Assembly: GCA_965178655.1 (NCBI GenBank)
Contig: OZ238266.1
Span: 434,001-498,000, forward strand
Direction of reading: 5' to 3'
Length of the DNA stretch: 64,000 bases
From: GCA-2733415 sp965178655
GTDB taxonomy: Bacteria; Bacteroidota; Bacteroidia; Flavobacteriales; Flavobacteriaceae
Shown here: in pieces, positions 17,166 through 25,253 of the stretch
Numbering within the stretch: the first letter of the stretch is position 1
How the letters are laid out: every line of letters starts with the position of its first letter
Program-made: the position numbers and the translations under genes
Notes under the pieces: model-generated
What the model was told of the DNA's origin: nothing
Database searches by the model: none
The model's input: only the letters and a program-made list of their open reading frames with translations

Positions 17166-17650
17166 GTAAATACTATTTCTACAAATTCAGTTTTTGTGTC
17201 AATTATAGTATAGTTTAGCCTTTTTTTGTATTTTTGTTGTTAGAAAGTGGTTTAACTCTACCGTCTTGAAACTTATCGGTATGCGAGGTTTCGTGAGTTA
17301 TTCCATTTTTTAAAAACTCACTTTTTCCGATTAAAGGCAATCTATCTGAACCTTTGGAAGGTAAGTTTTTTTGTTATTAGAAATTGTATCATTACCCGAA
17401 TACGGATTAGACTTTGATAATTTTTTATTCTCTACCGTTCCAGTGATACGATTTTTTTGTATAATTTTGTCCTTAGAAGTGGTTTTTTCCTAGAGCAGGT
17501 GTGGTACGCCCCCTGTCGGAATTAATCACTTTTTTTATGCTTAAAAAGCAGTAATCTCTCTTTTTTCTCATTTTTTATAAACTCCAGTGTTTTTGCGAGC
17601 GTATATGTGCTTGTTTAGCCTTTTAGAGTATTTTCTAGAGGAACACCATT
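17166..17650 (-). pseudogene. Decayed copy of the recR 3' end plus the 5' part of the adjacent ATPase gene
   Basis: Read on the minus strand, about 17650-17615 encodes a tail ending LENTLKG-stop, close to the RecR end FENALKG. After the stop it continues with ~75 bases strongly matching the start of the ATPase gene at 21510-21430 (shared ACAAGC, GCTCGCAAAAACAC, GGAGTTTATAA). At 17240-17166 it matches 21390-21318 (AATTCAGTTTTTGTGTCAAT is identical in both). Between these two blocks the copy carries about 270 extra bases. Frames are broken by stops and an ATG-to-ACG change, so it cannot encode a product. Orientation is the same as the 21-kb locus, giving direct repeats about 4 kb apart. Confidence 0.8.
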
Positions 17651-17736
17651 TTACATTCTAAAACCAATATAAATACAGACTAAATAATGTTGTTTAATTT
17701 AAAAATACCAAAAAAAACCGTGTTTTTACCCTAAAA

Positions 17737-17756
17737 AATACCAAGTAGTTGGTATT
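17737..17756. promoter_or_regulatory. 20-bp palindrome overlapping the -33 box
   Basis: AATACCAA-GTAG-TTGGTATT has perfect 8-bp arms. It overlaps the TTG of the promoter at 17755-17785. An isolated half-site AAATACCAA lies about 30 bp upstream (17703-17711). Position and symmetry suggest an operator for a dimeric regulator. Confidence 0.5.
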
Positions 17757-17785
17757 GTTTGGTGTTTAAATAGCCTTTAACTTTG
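17755..17785 (+). promoter_or_regulatory. Promoter of the outer-membrane-type protein gene
   Basis: TTG (17755-17757), a 20-bp spacer and TAACTTTG (17778-17785) match the Bacteroidota primary sigma consensus. The start codon is 32 bases further on. Confidence 0.65.
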
Positions 17786-17816
17786 TGGCTAATATTAATC
17801 TTAAAAAAATATAATT

Positions 17817-18428
17817 ATGAAAAAAGTATTATTATTTGCAACATTACTTGCAACAGCAACATTGTTTGCACAAGAAAAAACAACAGACGAAAAAACAACA
17901 ATTGCTTTAACTGGTAGTGTAGGAAACGGGGCTAACTTAGGTCTTGTTTGGGAAACGCACAACGTAAAAAGCCTTAGTCAACTTATTTTTAATAAAGACA
18001 TAGATCCAGACGATTTTAGTAGGAGCAGTATTATGAAATTATCCTTTATATATACTTACCCTCAAAATGTTGCTGGCGAACCTTGGAGTTGGGGTAGTGA
18101 AGTGAAAATAGGACAAAGAAGTTATATACACAAAAAAAGACTTGCCAAAGGTTTCTTTATTGCTAATTACTGGGCTTTTGGAAACAATGAATTTAACGAA
18201 AAACAAAATGCCATAGGTGGCGGCACAACCGAATATTACGGTAAGTATCGTTATTTTTCGTTTGTTGCTCCAGAAATGGGTTGGCGTTTTCAAATGGGTA
18301 ACGTAAACCTAAACTTTTTCTTAAATACCATGTGGAAAATTGAATTAAAAGGAAAAGGACATGTAGATAATAAAGACTTTAGTAACTGGGATACTAGACT
18401 AGGTTTAAGCATTGGTTATAAGTTTTAA
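17817..18428 (+). CDS. Putative outer-membrane beta-barrel protein
   Basis: 203 residues. A Sec signal peptide (MKKVLLFATLLATATLFAQ) is followed by alternating amphipathic strands and ends in LGLSIGYKF, with a C-terminal aromatic residue as in outer-membrane barrels. Segments such as NGANLGLVWET, RYFSFVAPEMGWRFQMG and NLNFFLNTMWKIEL fit 8-10 membrane strands. No named family is recognised. It is monocistronic with its own promoter and lies inside the segment bounded by the recR/ATPase repeats, so it may be accessory cargo. A porin or a structural role is possible. Confidence 0.65.
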   Translation: MKKVLLFATLLATATLFAQEKTTDEKTTIALTGSVGNGANLGLVWETHNVKSLSQLIFNKDIDPDDFSRSSIMKLSFIYTYPQNVAGEPWSWGSEVKIGQRSYIHKKRLAKGFFIANYWAFGNNEFNEKQNAIGGGTTEYYGKYRYFSFVAPEMGWRFQMGNVNLNFFLNTMWKIELKGKGHVDNKDFSNWDTRLGLSIGYKF

Positions 18429-18481
18429 AGTTGGCTGTATTTTTACCCCAAATTAACATTTAAAAATTATCAGCAGCAGAA

Positions 18482-18520
18482 GTAAGGGTAAGCCTTACTA
18501 TTTGTAAGGGTAAGCCTTAC
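18482..18520. promoter_or_regulatory. Two tandem copies of a 17-bp palindrome abutting the metalloprotease promoter
   Basis: GTAAGGGTAAGCCTTAC occurs twice, at 18482-18498 and 18504-18520. The copies are identical, with 6-bp inverted arms GTAAGG/CCTTAC and a start-to-start distance of 22 bp (two helical turns). The second copy ends at the base before the TTG of the promoter (18521). This is the geometry of two dimers binding cooperatively on one DNA face next to RNA polymerase. Confidence 0.65.
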
Positions 18521-18549
18521 TTGAAATTAAAAAAAATATATTAACTTTG
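18521..18549 (+). promoter_or_regulatory. Promoter of the M43 metalloprotease gene
   Basis: TTG (18521-18523), an 18-bp spacer and TAACTTTG (18542-18549). The ATG lies at 18580. The -7 octamer is identical to that of the preceding gene. The paired palindromes lie immediately upstream. Confidence 0.65.
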
Positions 18550-18579
18550 AAAACAGTATTAATTTTATAAAAGATTATT

Positions 18580-19986
18580 ATGAAAAAAAGGCAACTAATT
18601 TTAATTGGACTATTAATATGGAATTTTACTTCCGTATTAGGGCAATCCTGTGGAACACCACACCCAGTAAACCCAACAGTCTATCCTCAAGAAGATTCAA
18701 CTTTGCAAGATAAAGGCTCTAGTTCTGCTCTTTGTATAAATGTGTTTTTTCATATTGTAAGAAATACAGATGAAACAAATGCTTTTACTTTGCCTGATAC
18801 AGATGCAATAACGAACAAACTTAATCAGTTTTATAGTTCTCACAATATCATAATTAATAATGCTGGAACAGACTTTATTAATAACACAAATTTTGTAAAT
18901 ATTGATAGCGCTGCAGAAGCTGTTACTTTAGGGCAAACAGGTAATAATAATAATGCAATTAATTATTATATTGTACAAAATCTTTGGAATATAGGCGCTG
19001 GGTATGTAACAGGAACAGCAAATAGTATTCCTTCAAATAATTTGGTAATTAGAAGGGATAGAGTTTTAACACCTACTTCTCCACATGAACTTGGTCATTG
19101 TTTAAATCTATTACATACGCACGAAACAGCAAAAGGAATTGAAGCAATAAACGGATCTAACTGTTCTTCTGCTGGCGATTTAATTTGTGACACTCCTGCA
19201 GATCCAGGGTTAAATTATAATAACGTCAATGCTAACTGTGATTACATTGGAGGAAACGGCTATAGTCCTCTTACAGATAACATCATGTCTTATTCAAGAA
19301 TGTCTTGCAAAGATGCATTTACAAATGGTCAAGGGTATAGAATGCGTTATGCCATACAAAATGACACTGTTTTACAAAACATTGTTAGTAATTCTTGTGC
19401 TTCAATTTCAGAAATTAACAATGTTTGTTATCCACAAACTACAACAGTAAATATCTATAATCTTGGAGGAGCTACAGCTTCTTGGACTTCTTCAAATAAT
19501 ATACAAATAACACCTATTAATAATACAAGTATAGAGATAACGGCACTAGACTCAAACGTAACAGGAACTGGCTGGGTAAGAGCTGTTTTAAGTAACGGAA
19601 TAGTGTTTACTGAGGAATTTCATATTGGTGTTCCTAATGTAAACTTATATAAAGTTTATAATGCAAGTTTAAATGGGAACTATACTCTCTTAAATAATAG
19701 AGTATGGAATCATTTAGATATTTATCATGATTTTTCATTACTAGGTTATCATTTAAACCCAAGCCCTTTTAGTTATGATTGGGATGTTATGGCTACAAGC
19801 GGAATGATGATGGCAAACACTAGTGGACTACCTAGAGCTGTTATTAGTCCAAACGAAAACTATGGAACAATACAAATAGGTATTAAAGCAGAAAATGAAT
19901 GCGGATGCTCTCCTTGGAAATGGCAAACATTTAGTGTAAATGGAGTAAACAACAGTAGTAGCGGGGGAATACTAAACCCGGAATAA
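18580..19986 (+). CDS. Secreted M43-family (pappalysin-like) zinc metalloprotease
   Basis: 468 residues. A signal peptide (about 1-21, ending VLGQ) is followed by a metzincin domain. The zinc site HELGHCLNLLH gives ligands His169, His173 and His179 with Glu170 as base. The family consensus is HExxHxxGxxH, and here Asn176 replaces the Gly. The Met-turn is DNIMSY. Paired cysteines near CSSAGDLICDTPADPG, typical of M43B bacterial members, are present. The C-terminal ~170 residues look like beta-sandwich repeats (PKD/Ig-like) without a recognisable T9SS tail, so the export route beyond the periplasm is unclear. The following lipoprotein gene lies 27 bases downstream. Confidence 0.85.
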   Translation: MKKRQLILIGLLIWNFTSVLGQSCGTPHPVNPTVYPQEDSTLQDKGSSSALCINVFFHIVRNTDETNAFTLPDTDAITNKLNQFYSSHNIIINNAGTDFINNTNFVNIDSAAEAVTLGQTGNNNNAINYYIVQNLWNIGAGYVTGTANSIPSNNLVIRRDRVLTPTSPHELGHCLNLLHTHETAKGIEAINGSNCSSAGDLICDTPADPGLNYNNVNANCDYIGGNGYSPLTDNIMSYSRMSCKDAFTNGQGYRMRYAIQNDTVLQNIVSNSCASISEINNVCYPQTTTVNIYNLGGATASWTSSNNIQITPINNTSIEITALDSNVTGTGWVRAVLSNGIVFTEEFHIGVPNVNLYKVYNASLNGNYTLLNNRVWNHLDIYHDFSLLGYHLNPSPFSYDWDVMATSGMMMANTSGLPRAVISPNENYGTIQIGIKAENECGCSPWKWQTFSVNGVNNSSSGGILNPE

Positions 19987-20013
19987 ATATTTTAAACCCA
20001 AAAAATGATAATT

Positions 20014-20394
20014 ATGAAAAATATGACTTTAATTTTAGCAATCTTTTTGTTCATTACAGGATGTAGTGAAGAAGGAACAATACAGCAACAAGATAATTCT
20101 ATTTACGGAACTTGGCAGCTAATCGAGCGTTTTGATGGTGGCTCTCCAGTCCCTACACAACCTATTTCAAACGGAGAAATTATTACATTTTCAAATGAAA
20201 GTATATATTCAAATGATTCATATGAATGTAATGGAGTTTATAATATTAATGACTCAATTATAGAAATTTCTGTTTTATGTGTTACAACGGAGTCATTAAA
20301 TTATTCTTTCATTATTGAAAATAATGAATTAATGCTAACGGACTACCCTTCGGCTTGTGATGAAGGGTGCTATGATAAGTATAAAAGAATGTAA
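20014..20394 (+). CDS. Lipocalin-like lipoprotein
   Basis: 126 residues from the ATG at 20014 (AATTATGAAAAA context). An in-frame ATG at 20005 would add MII and is possible. The lipobox is LFITGC. The mature part, IYGTWQLIERFDGGSPV...ITFSNESIYSND...YSFIIENNELMLTD, has the pattern of the Bacteroidota lipocalin-like family (GTWxL start). Four cysteines after the lipobox may form disulfides. It is likely co-transcribed with the metalloprotease, perhaps as an immunity or accessory lipoprotein, but that is speculation. Confidence 0.75.
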   Translation: MKNMTLILAIFLFITGCSEEGTIQQQDNSIYGTWQLIERFDGGSPVPTQPISNGEIITFSNESIYSNDSYECNGVYNINDSIIEISVLCVTTESLNYSFIIENNELMLTDYPSACDEGCYDKYKRM

Positions 20395-20403
20395 ACTTAA
20401 TAA

Positions 20404-20484
20404 AAAAAGCTGTTTGCAACACAGGTATTTAATAGATTAAATGTAAGTGGCAGAGGAACGAAAGAAATTATTCGTTCAGAGTAA
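20404..20484 (+). pseudogene. Possible C-terminal gene remnant
   Basis: After a TAA at 20401 the plus strand has 26 sense codons (LFATQVFNRLNVSGRGTKEI is the core) ending at TAA 20482-20484 and followed by a terminator. The composition is protein-like and a terminator sits where expected, but there is no start codon. It is probably the tail of a lost gene. The family is not identified. Confidence 0.3.
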
Positions 20485-20493
20485 TTTTATTAT

Positions 20494-20527
20494 GAAAAAA
20501 AGCCCTCGTAATTGAGGGCTTTTTTTG
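20494..20527. terminator. Terminator between lipoprotein and ATPase genes
   Basis: Stem AGCCCTC / GAGGGCT with loop GTAATT (20501-20520), flanked by A-tract and T-tract. It serves the plus-strand metalloprotease-lipoprotein unit and, being symmetric, the minus-strand ATPase gene ending at 20540. Confidence 0.88.
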
Positions 20528-20539
20528 TTTTAAGACTTG

Positions 20540-21481
20540 TTAAACTATTTCATAATCAATAGTTGTTGCTGGTGTTTGGTTTACTAGGTTCTGACTGTAT
20601 ATATTATACTTTAAGCTATCTAATGGTTTGTTTTGGTATCGGTTTTTGTTGGCATATACATAGCTGTTTCTAAAGTCTGGGGCTTTTTTCATTTTTAGAA
20701 TAACATCGCCGTCAAATGCTGCTTTACTACCGCCTCTCATTTTACCGCCAGAAGTGCGTTGGAAAATACTTACAAAGAGTTTGCCATCAAAACCTTTGCG
20801 TAAATGCTTATCGAAATCTACGGCACGATCTTCTTCCGCTATCTTGTTCCATGAATCAATAAATATACAGTCGTAATGTGGTATTAGCTTTTTTAGATCC
20901 TTATACCAATTAGGCAACTCGCCAATAGTATCTATTAAGTGTTCGTTTTCTGGGTTAATATATTGCGCTACTTTTTCATTAAACAAGCTGCTTTCTGGGT
21001 GTTCTTCTAAACTTACAAATAAACACTTATACCCTGCGCTTGCAAACTCATTTAACAACTGAAATACAAAACGTGTTTTACCTGCGCCCTGCTCGGCATC
21101 TATGGTAATTGCCAGGCTATCTTTTGGTTTAATTTCTAGGTTTCCTAAAAATTCTGCTATTGGCCCGGTAATTTTATATTTTTCGGAAGTGTTTAGCGTG
21201 TTTTTTGTGCTAGTAAGATTTTTAACGAGTACATTATTACAACGCCCTAAACCCTTTGCAACGGTTGTTTTTACTGGTGTTGCTGTTGGCTCTGCTGTTG
21301 GTGTTTGGGGTGTTGGTATTTCTATAAATTCAGTTTTTGTGTCAATTATAGTGTAGTTTAACCCTTTTTTTGTATTTTTGCTATGTGGTAAACTTGAACC
21401 TACGGCAATTGTAGCCTGTGTGAAATCGAGTTTATCACTTTTTTTTTGTTTATAAAGCAATAAACCCTCTTTTTCCCACAC
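20540..21481 (-). CDS. RecA/DnaB-fold ATPase of mobile-element type, 5' end frameshifted or GTG-started
   Basis: 313 residues from a GTG at 21481. The Walker A is AEQGAGKTRF, Walker B is YDCIFIDSWNKI and a later GGKMRGGSKAAFDGD resembles the DNA-binding loop region of KaiC/DnaB-type ATPases. A Pro/Thr-rich linker (IPTPQTPTAEPTATPVKTT) separates a small N-terminal domain from the ATPase. A better start, ATG 21510-21508, lies 10 bases after recR, but one base is missing around 21485 relative to the decayed copy at 17.6 kb, so that ATG is out of frame. This gene may therefore be translated from GTG or be a recent pseudogene. Similar ATPases occur in Bacteroidota phages and integrative elements. 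Confidence 0.7.
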   Translation of the reverse strand: MWEKEGLLLYKQKKSDKLDFTQATIAVGSSLPHSKNTKKGLNYTIIDTKTEFIEIPTPQTPTAEPTATPVKTTVAKGLGRCNNVLVKNLTSTKNTLNTSEKYKITGPIAEFLGNLEIKPKDSLAITIDAEQGAGKTRFVFQLLNEFASAGYKCLFVSLEEHPESSLFNEKVAQYINPENEHLIDTIGELPNWYKDLKKLIPHYDCIFIDSWNKIAEEDRAVDFDKHLRKGFDGKLFVSIFQRTSGGKMRGGSKAAFDGDVILKMKKAPDFRNSYVYANKNRYQNKPLDSLKYNIYSQNLVNQTPATTIDYEIV

Positions 21482-21520
21482 CTTATAAACTCCTGTGTTT
21501 TTGCGAGCATATATGCTTGC

Positions 21521-22138
21521 TTAACCCTTTAAAGCATTTTCGAAAGGGATTCTATGCAAAATACTGCGTCCTAGGGTAACCTCATCTGCGTATTCTAGTT
21601 CATCACCAACAGCAATACCTCTTGCTATTGTAGAGACTATAATATTTGTAGCTTCGATTTTTCTAAAAATGTAAAAGTTGGTTGTATCGCCTTCCATAGT
21701 AGAACTTAATGCAAATATTAATTCTTCAACCGAACCATTATTCACCTTTTTTACCAATGCATCTATGGTTAAGTCTGATGGACCTACACCATCTATCGGA
21801 GAAATTTTACCACCTAAAACATGGTATATACCTCTAAACTGTCCGGTACTTTCAATAGCCATTACATCTCTAACATCTTCTACCACACAAATTAATTTAT
21901 GGTTACGAGCCGTATTAGCGCATATTTCACAGATAGCCACATCAGAAATATTATAACAACTTTTACAGTGTTTAATTTCTGTGCGCAGTTGCTGTAAGGA
22001 AAGTGATAATTTTTCGGTTTTATCGGGATGTTGTCCTAATAAATGTAATACCAAACGCAAAGCCGTACGCTTACCAATACCTGGTAATTGCGACATTTCA
22101 TACACTGCATTTTCTAAAAGTTTTGAAGAGAATTCCAT
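21521..22138 (-). CDS. recR: Recombination protein RecR
   Basis: 205 residues from the ATG at 22138 (MEFSSKLLENAV). An upstream in-frame ATG at 22156 adds six unlikely residues. The order of features is a helix-hairpin-helix (LPGIGKRTALRLVLHLL), the zinc finger CKSCYNISDVAICEIC, the Toprim domain (ICVVEDVRDVMAIE, YHVLGGKISPIDG) and the C-terminal RIPFENALKG. RecR acts with RecO/RecF in loading RecA at gaps. The tail and downstream sequence are duplicated, in decayed form, at 17.6 kb. Confidence 0.96.
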   Translation of the reverse strand: MEFSSKLLENAVYEMSQLPGIGKRTALRLVLHLLGQHPDKTEKLSLSLQQLRTEIKHCKSCYNISDVAICEICANTARNHKLICVVEDVRDVMAIESTGQFRGIYHVLGGKISPIDGVGPSDLTIDALVKKVNNGSVEELIFALSSTMEGDTTNFYIFRKIEATNIIVSTIARGIAVGDELEYADEVTLGRSILHRIPFENALKG

Positions 22139-22176
22139 GGATGTAAAACTACACAAAACAGTTGTTTTAAATGACT

Positions 22177-25167
22177 TTATTGCAGTATTATTTTTTTTGT
22201 ACTAACACCATTTTCATTATTTATACTAATATAATAAGTTCCGCTAGACAAGCCTACTGTTTCTATACGTAAAGGGATTGCTATACTGGTTTCTTTTATT
22301 AAATAAATTAGTTTTCCTGTTGCATCAAAAACACGTACTGTTACGGTATCGTTTTTATCCCATTTAATTTGAAATCCATCTGCAGTTGGATTTGGATAAA
22401 CACTAATGTTTTCTAACTCAAAATCTGGGATTCCAACTGTTTCACTATAAATTGGGGTACGCCAAGCGCCCCTACCGTAGGTTCCTGCATACAACATATT
22501 AGTCGTGTGATTAATTTCTAATTCACTAACCTCTACATTAGGCAAGTTATTGCTAAATGGCAACCAATTTGTAGGGTTTGTAGCATTTATATAATACACG
22601 CCGTAGTTCATTCCTACATATAGTCCGTTTGCACTATTATTTTCCCACACCAAAGCCAGAGCACTAAAATCTGGTAAATCATATAAATAAGACACCCAAG
22701 AGTCTCCAGAATCATTAGACACATACACCTTATTGTTTCCTGTAGTTGCTAAGGCTATTTTTGTTGGATTTGTTGGATGTATAGCAATTGCATTTATACT
22801 TCCTGAAAACCCTGCTTTTTGTTGCCAATCTGTAGCCCCGCCATCTAATGTTCTATATAGTTCATCTCCTTTAGCAGCAAACTGCACGGCACTATTAGAA
22901 GGTGCTATTTTAAGGTGGTTTAAATTTCCTCCAAAATTTTGAGAGATGGAAATCCAATTGTCTCCACCATCTATAGATTTATAGACTTCATCATACCCTG
23001 AGTAAATAGTGTTTTGCACTATTGGGTCTTGCTCAAAAGGTGTTACCCAATTACCTGATTTATCTTCGGGGCTAGACACCCAACTAACATTTTCTCCGCC
23101 ATTATATGACTTATATAACGAGCCGTTCTGAGAAGTTCCGTACAATAGATTTTCATCATTTTTATCAACAAAAGTTTCCATACCGTCCGCGCCTAACCAA
23201 TCAGTCCAAGTACCCGCTCCTGTGTAGATTACGGATGTTCCATTATCTTGTGAGCCTCCAGTAATTACTTCATTATTAGTATTGCTTATTCCTATTTTAT
23301 AAAACTGTCTAATTCCTAGTCCTGCAGTGATATCAGTATAATAATTAGTAGATACTGTTTCTGTATTATTTGCTAAAAACACCCCGCCGTCTGTACCAGC
23401 ATAGAGTGTAGAACCTACAAACTTTAGAATATCAACATCGGCATGACAATAACCAATATTTTGATTAGTTGCGTTGGTTGTAGTCCATTGTGAGGTAATG
23501 TTAAATGTTGCGCCACCATCAGATGATTTCCAAGTATTAACCCCTGCAATATGCACTTCATCTATATCTGTTGGATTAACAGCTATATCCATGTCTCTTG
23601 GCGCTTGTCCGCTATTGTCATCTGCTGCACTACTATAACCAAAATAATTTTTATTTGGGTGGGCTAGTTTCTGAAAAGTTTCGCCATTATCTACTGATTT
23701 ATAAATAGCGCCAAATGCACCAGACACTTCTTCTAGCACATATACTGTTGCATCATTATCTGCACTAACACCAATCATTTTTGCTCCAGAGCCAAAATCG
23801 TTTTCTCCTAACTCAAATCCTTCTTCAAAATACAGTGTACCTACTATTTTTTCTTTAATAGATACATCATCTATTGTTATTCCTTTTCCGAAATTATTAG
23901 TCCCCTCAAAAGCAATATAATAAGTGCTATTACTAGCGGGTAACTCTATAGAAATATCCTCCCAAGAATCTACGTTAGTAGTATATGTTGCTAAGGTGGT
24001 CCAAGAGTCTGAAGCTGCAGTTTTATATAACACGCGTAGTTCATTTGTATATACATCCCAATTCCACTTAGAGTTGGTATATGAAAAATTCAATTCTGGG
24101 GTGGTCGCGGCAGACAAATCTATTTCTGTACTTACTAATTTTGTTACCGGATTATCATAACTCGCATAAAAAAACAACGCCATTCCGTCTCCCGTTTTTG
24201 GCGTTACCACACCATCTTGATTTTGTGTTCCAACGACCCAACTAAGAGCATCAACCGTATACTCTTGTGTCCACGGTGCTAAATTGTCATTTATCGTAAC
24301 AAATGTATTTCCTGCATCAGTAGATTTGTACAATTGGTTTCCTGCTGCATATACAACATTTGAATCGCCTGGTTTAAACTCAATATCATATCCGGTTGTA
24401 GCGCCTGAATGAATTGAAGTCCATGTTACACCACTATCTACCGATTTAAAAATACCACCGTATTGTGCTGTGCAATACATCTTAGTTGAATTTGCTGGAT
24501 CTACCATAATTTTATTAACGTAGCCATCACCAACATCTGCTAAAATATTCCATGTTGCACCAGCGTCTAATGATTTAAAAATCACCCCAGATGAACTTCC
24601 CCAGTAATAAACCGAAGCATTAAATGGGTCTATCTCTAAAGCCGATACGTTTAAGTTTGATAATTCGTCGGTTAATACACTCCAAGTAGTTCCCCCATCG
24701 GTAGTTTTCCAAACACCACCTGTATTTGCCCCTATAATAATATGGTTTGTATTGCCTTCTTCTATTGCTATAGAAGTTACCCTTCCTACCCCTGGGTTCC
24801 ATCCGCCACTATTACTATTGTCCCATGAGGTTGGCCCTAACTCTACCCAATCTCCAGTAGTGTCTTCTGTCTGAAGCTGTGGAGATTGATTTTTATATGC
24901 TGTATATCTTTGTAATTCTGACACATAAAAAGCTGGTGTTTTTAAAACTCCGGATGTATCCATTGTTCTAAGTGCATGATACTCCCAACGCTTATACTGT
25001 TTATAACCTGTTCCTTTCCCTTTACCCTTAACAGCAAAATGAGTTTCAGCCTTAGCTTGAATTTCTTGAACAGTATAAGTACCTTTTGAAATCATTTTTT
25101 GATATTCCTGAGCTGGCAAAAAATTTAATGCAAAGGCAATAAAGAAAAATGTTATTATAAATTTCAT
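22177..25167 (-). CDS. T9SS-secreted BNR/sortilin-like repeat protein
   Basis: 996 residues. A signal peptide (MKFIITFFFIAFALNFLPAQ) is followed by repeated units of the type GGVWKTTDGGTTWS, VIFKSLDAGATWN, GIFKSVDSGVTW, QLYKSTDAGNTF and EVYKSIDGGDNW. These are Asp-box/BNR-type blades that build a beta-propeller (sortilin/Vps10-like). An insert near residues 290-450 looks like a MAM/carbohydrate-type domain (WEDISIELPASNSTYYIAF). The last ~75 residues, beginning ISVYPNPTADGF and ending KKIILQ, form a T9SS type A sorting domain, so the protein should cross the outer membrane by type IX secretion. Possible glycosidase-like or adhesive role. Single gene. Confidence 0.9.
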   Translation of the reverse strand: MKFIITFFFIAFALNFLPAQEYQKMISKGTYTVQEIQAKAETHFAVKGKGKGTGYKQYKRWEYHALRTMDTSGVLKTPAFYVSELQRYTAYKNQSPQLQTEDTTGDWVELGPTSWDNSNSGGWNPGVGRVTSIAIEEGNTNHIIIGANTGGVWKTTDGGTTWSVLTDELSNLNVSALEIDPFNASVYYWGSSSGVIFKSLDAGATWNILADVGDGYVNKIMVDPANSTKMYCTAQYGGIFKSVDSGVTWTSIHSGATTGYDIEFKPGDSNVVYAAGNQLYKSTDAGNTFVTINDNLAPWTQEYTVDALSWVVGTQNQDGVVTPKTGDGMALFFYASYDNPVTKLVSTEIDLSAATTPELNFSYTNSKWNWDVYTNELRVLYKTAASDSWTTLATYTTNVDSWEDISIELPASNSTYYIAFEGTNNFGKGITIDDVSIKEKIVGTLYFEEGFELGENDFGSGAKMIGVSADNDATVYVLEEVSGAFGAIYKSVDNGETFQKLAHPNKNYFGYSSAADDNSGQAPRDMDIAVNPTDIDEVHIAGVNTWKSSDGGATFNITSQWTTTNATNQNIGYCHADVDILKFVGSTLYAGTDGGVFLANNTETVSTNYYTDITAGLGIRQFYKIGISNTNNEVITGGSQDNGTSVIYTGAGTWTDWLGADGMETFVDKNDENLLYGTSQNGSLYKSYNGGENVSWVSSPEDKSGNWVTPFEQDPIVQNTIYSGYDEVYKSIDGGDNWISISQNFGGNLNHLKIAPSNSAVQFAAKGDELYRTLDGGATDWQQKAGFSGSINAIAIHPTNPTKIALATTGNNKVYVSNDSGDSWVSYLYDLPDFSALALVWENNSANGLYVGMNYGVYYINATNPTNWLPFSNNLPNVEVSELEINHTTNMLYAGTYGRGAWRTPIYSETVGIPDFELENISVYPNPTADGFQIKWDKNDTVTVRVFDATGKLIYLIKETSIAIPLRIETVGLSSGTYYISINNENGVSTKKIILQ

Positions 25168-25253
25168 AATAAAAATAATTTTGTATTGGGGTGATAAAAA
25201 TAGTGGTTTTTTGTTAATTTACACTTCATTTATAGCTAATTAACTACAAACAC

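Larger units (their letters stand above)
17651..17816. other. Non-coding remainder of the 702-bp gap 17115-17816
   Basis: This stretch follows the decayed recR/ATPase copy. It has no ORF of note. It contains an AT-rich leader, a 20-bp palindrome (17737-17756) and the promoter of the next gene, listed separately. Confidence 0.6.

Noticed and set aside
18580..19986. T9SS sorting domain at the end of the M43 protease
   Set aside because: The C terminus (SSSGGILNPE) lacks the YPNP start and KxxL end seen in the 22-25 kb protein.
20404..20484. Identification of the RLNVSGRG fragment as a ComM/Mg-chelatase tail
   Set aside because: The resemblance is limited to a few residues. It was left as unidentified.
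20540..21523. A full prophage around the ATPase gene
   Set aside because: No integrase, capsid, terminase or lysis genes are present in the neighbourhood. Only the ATPase type hints at a mobile origin.
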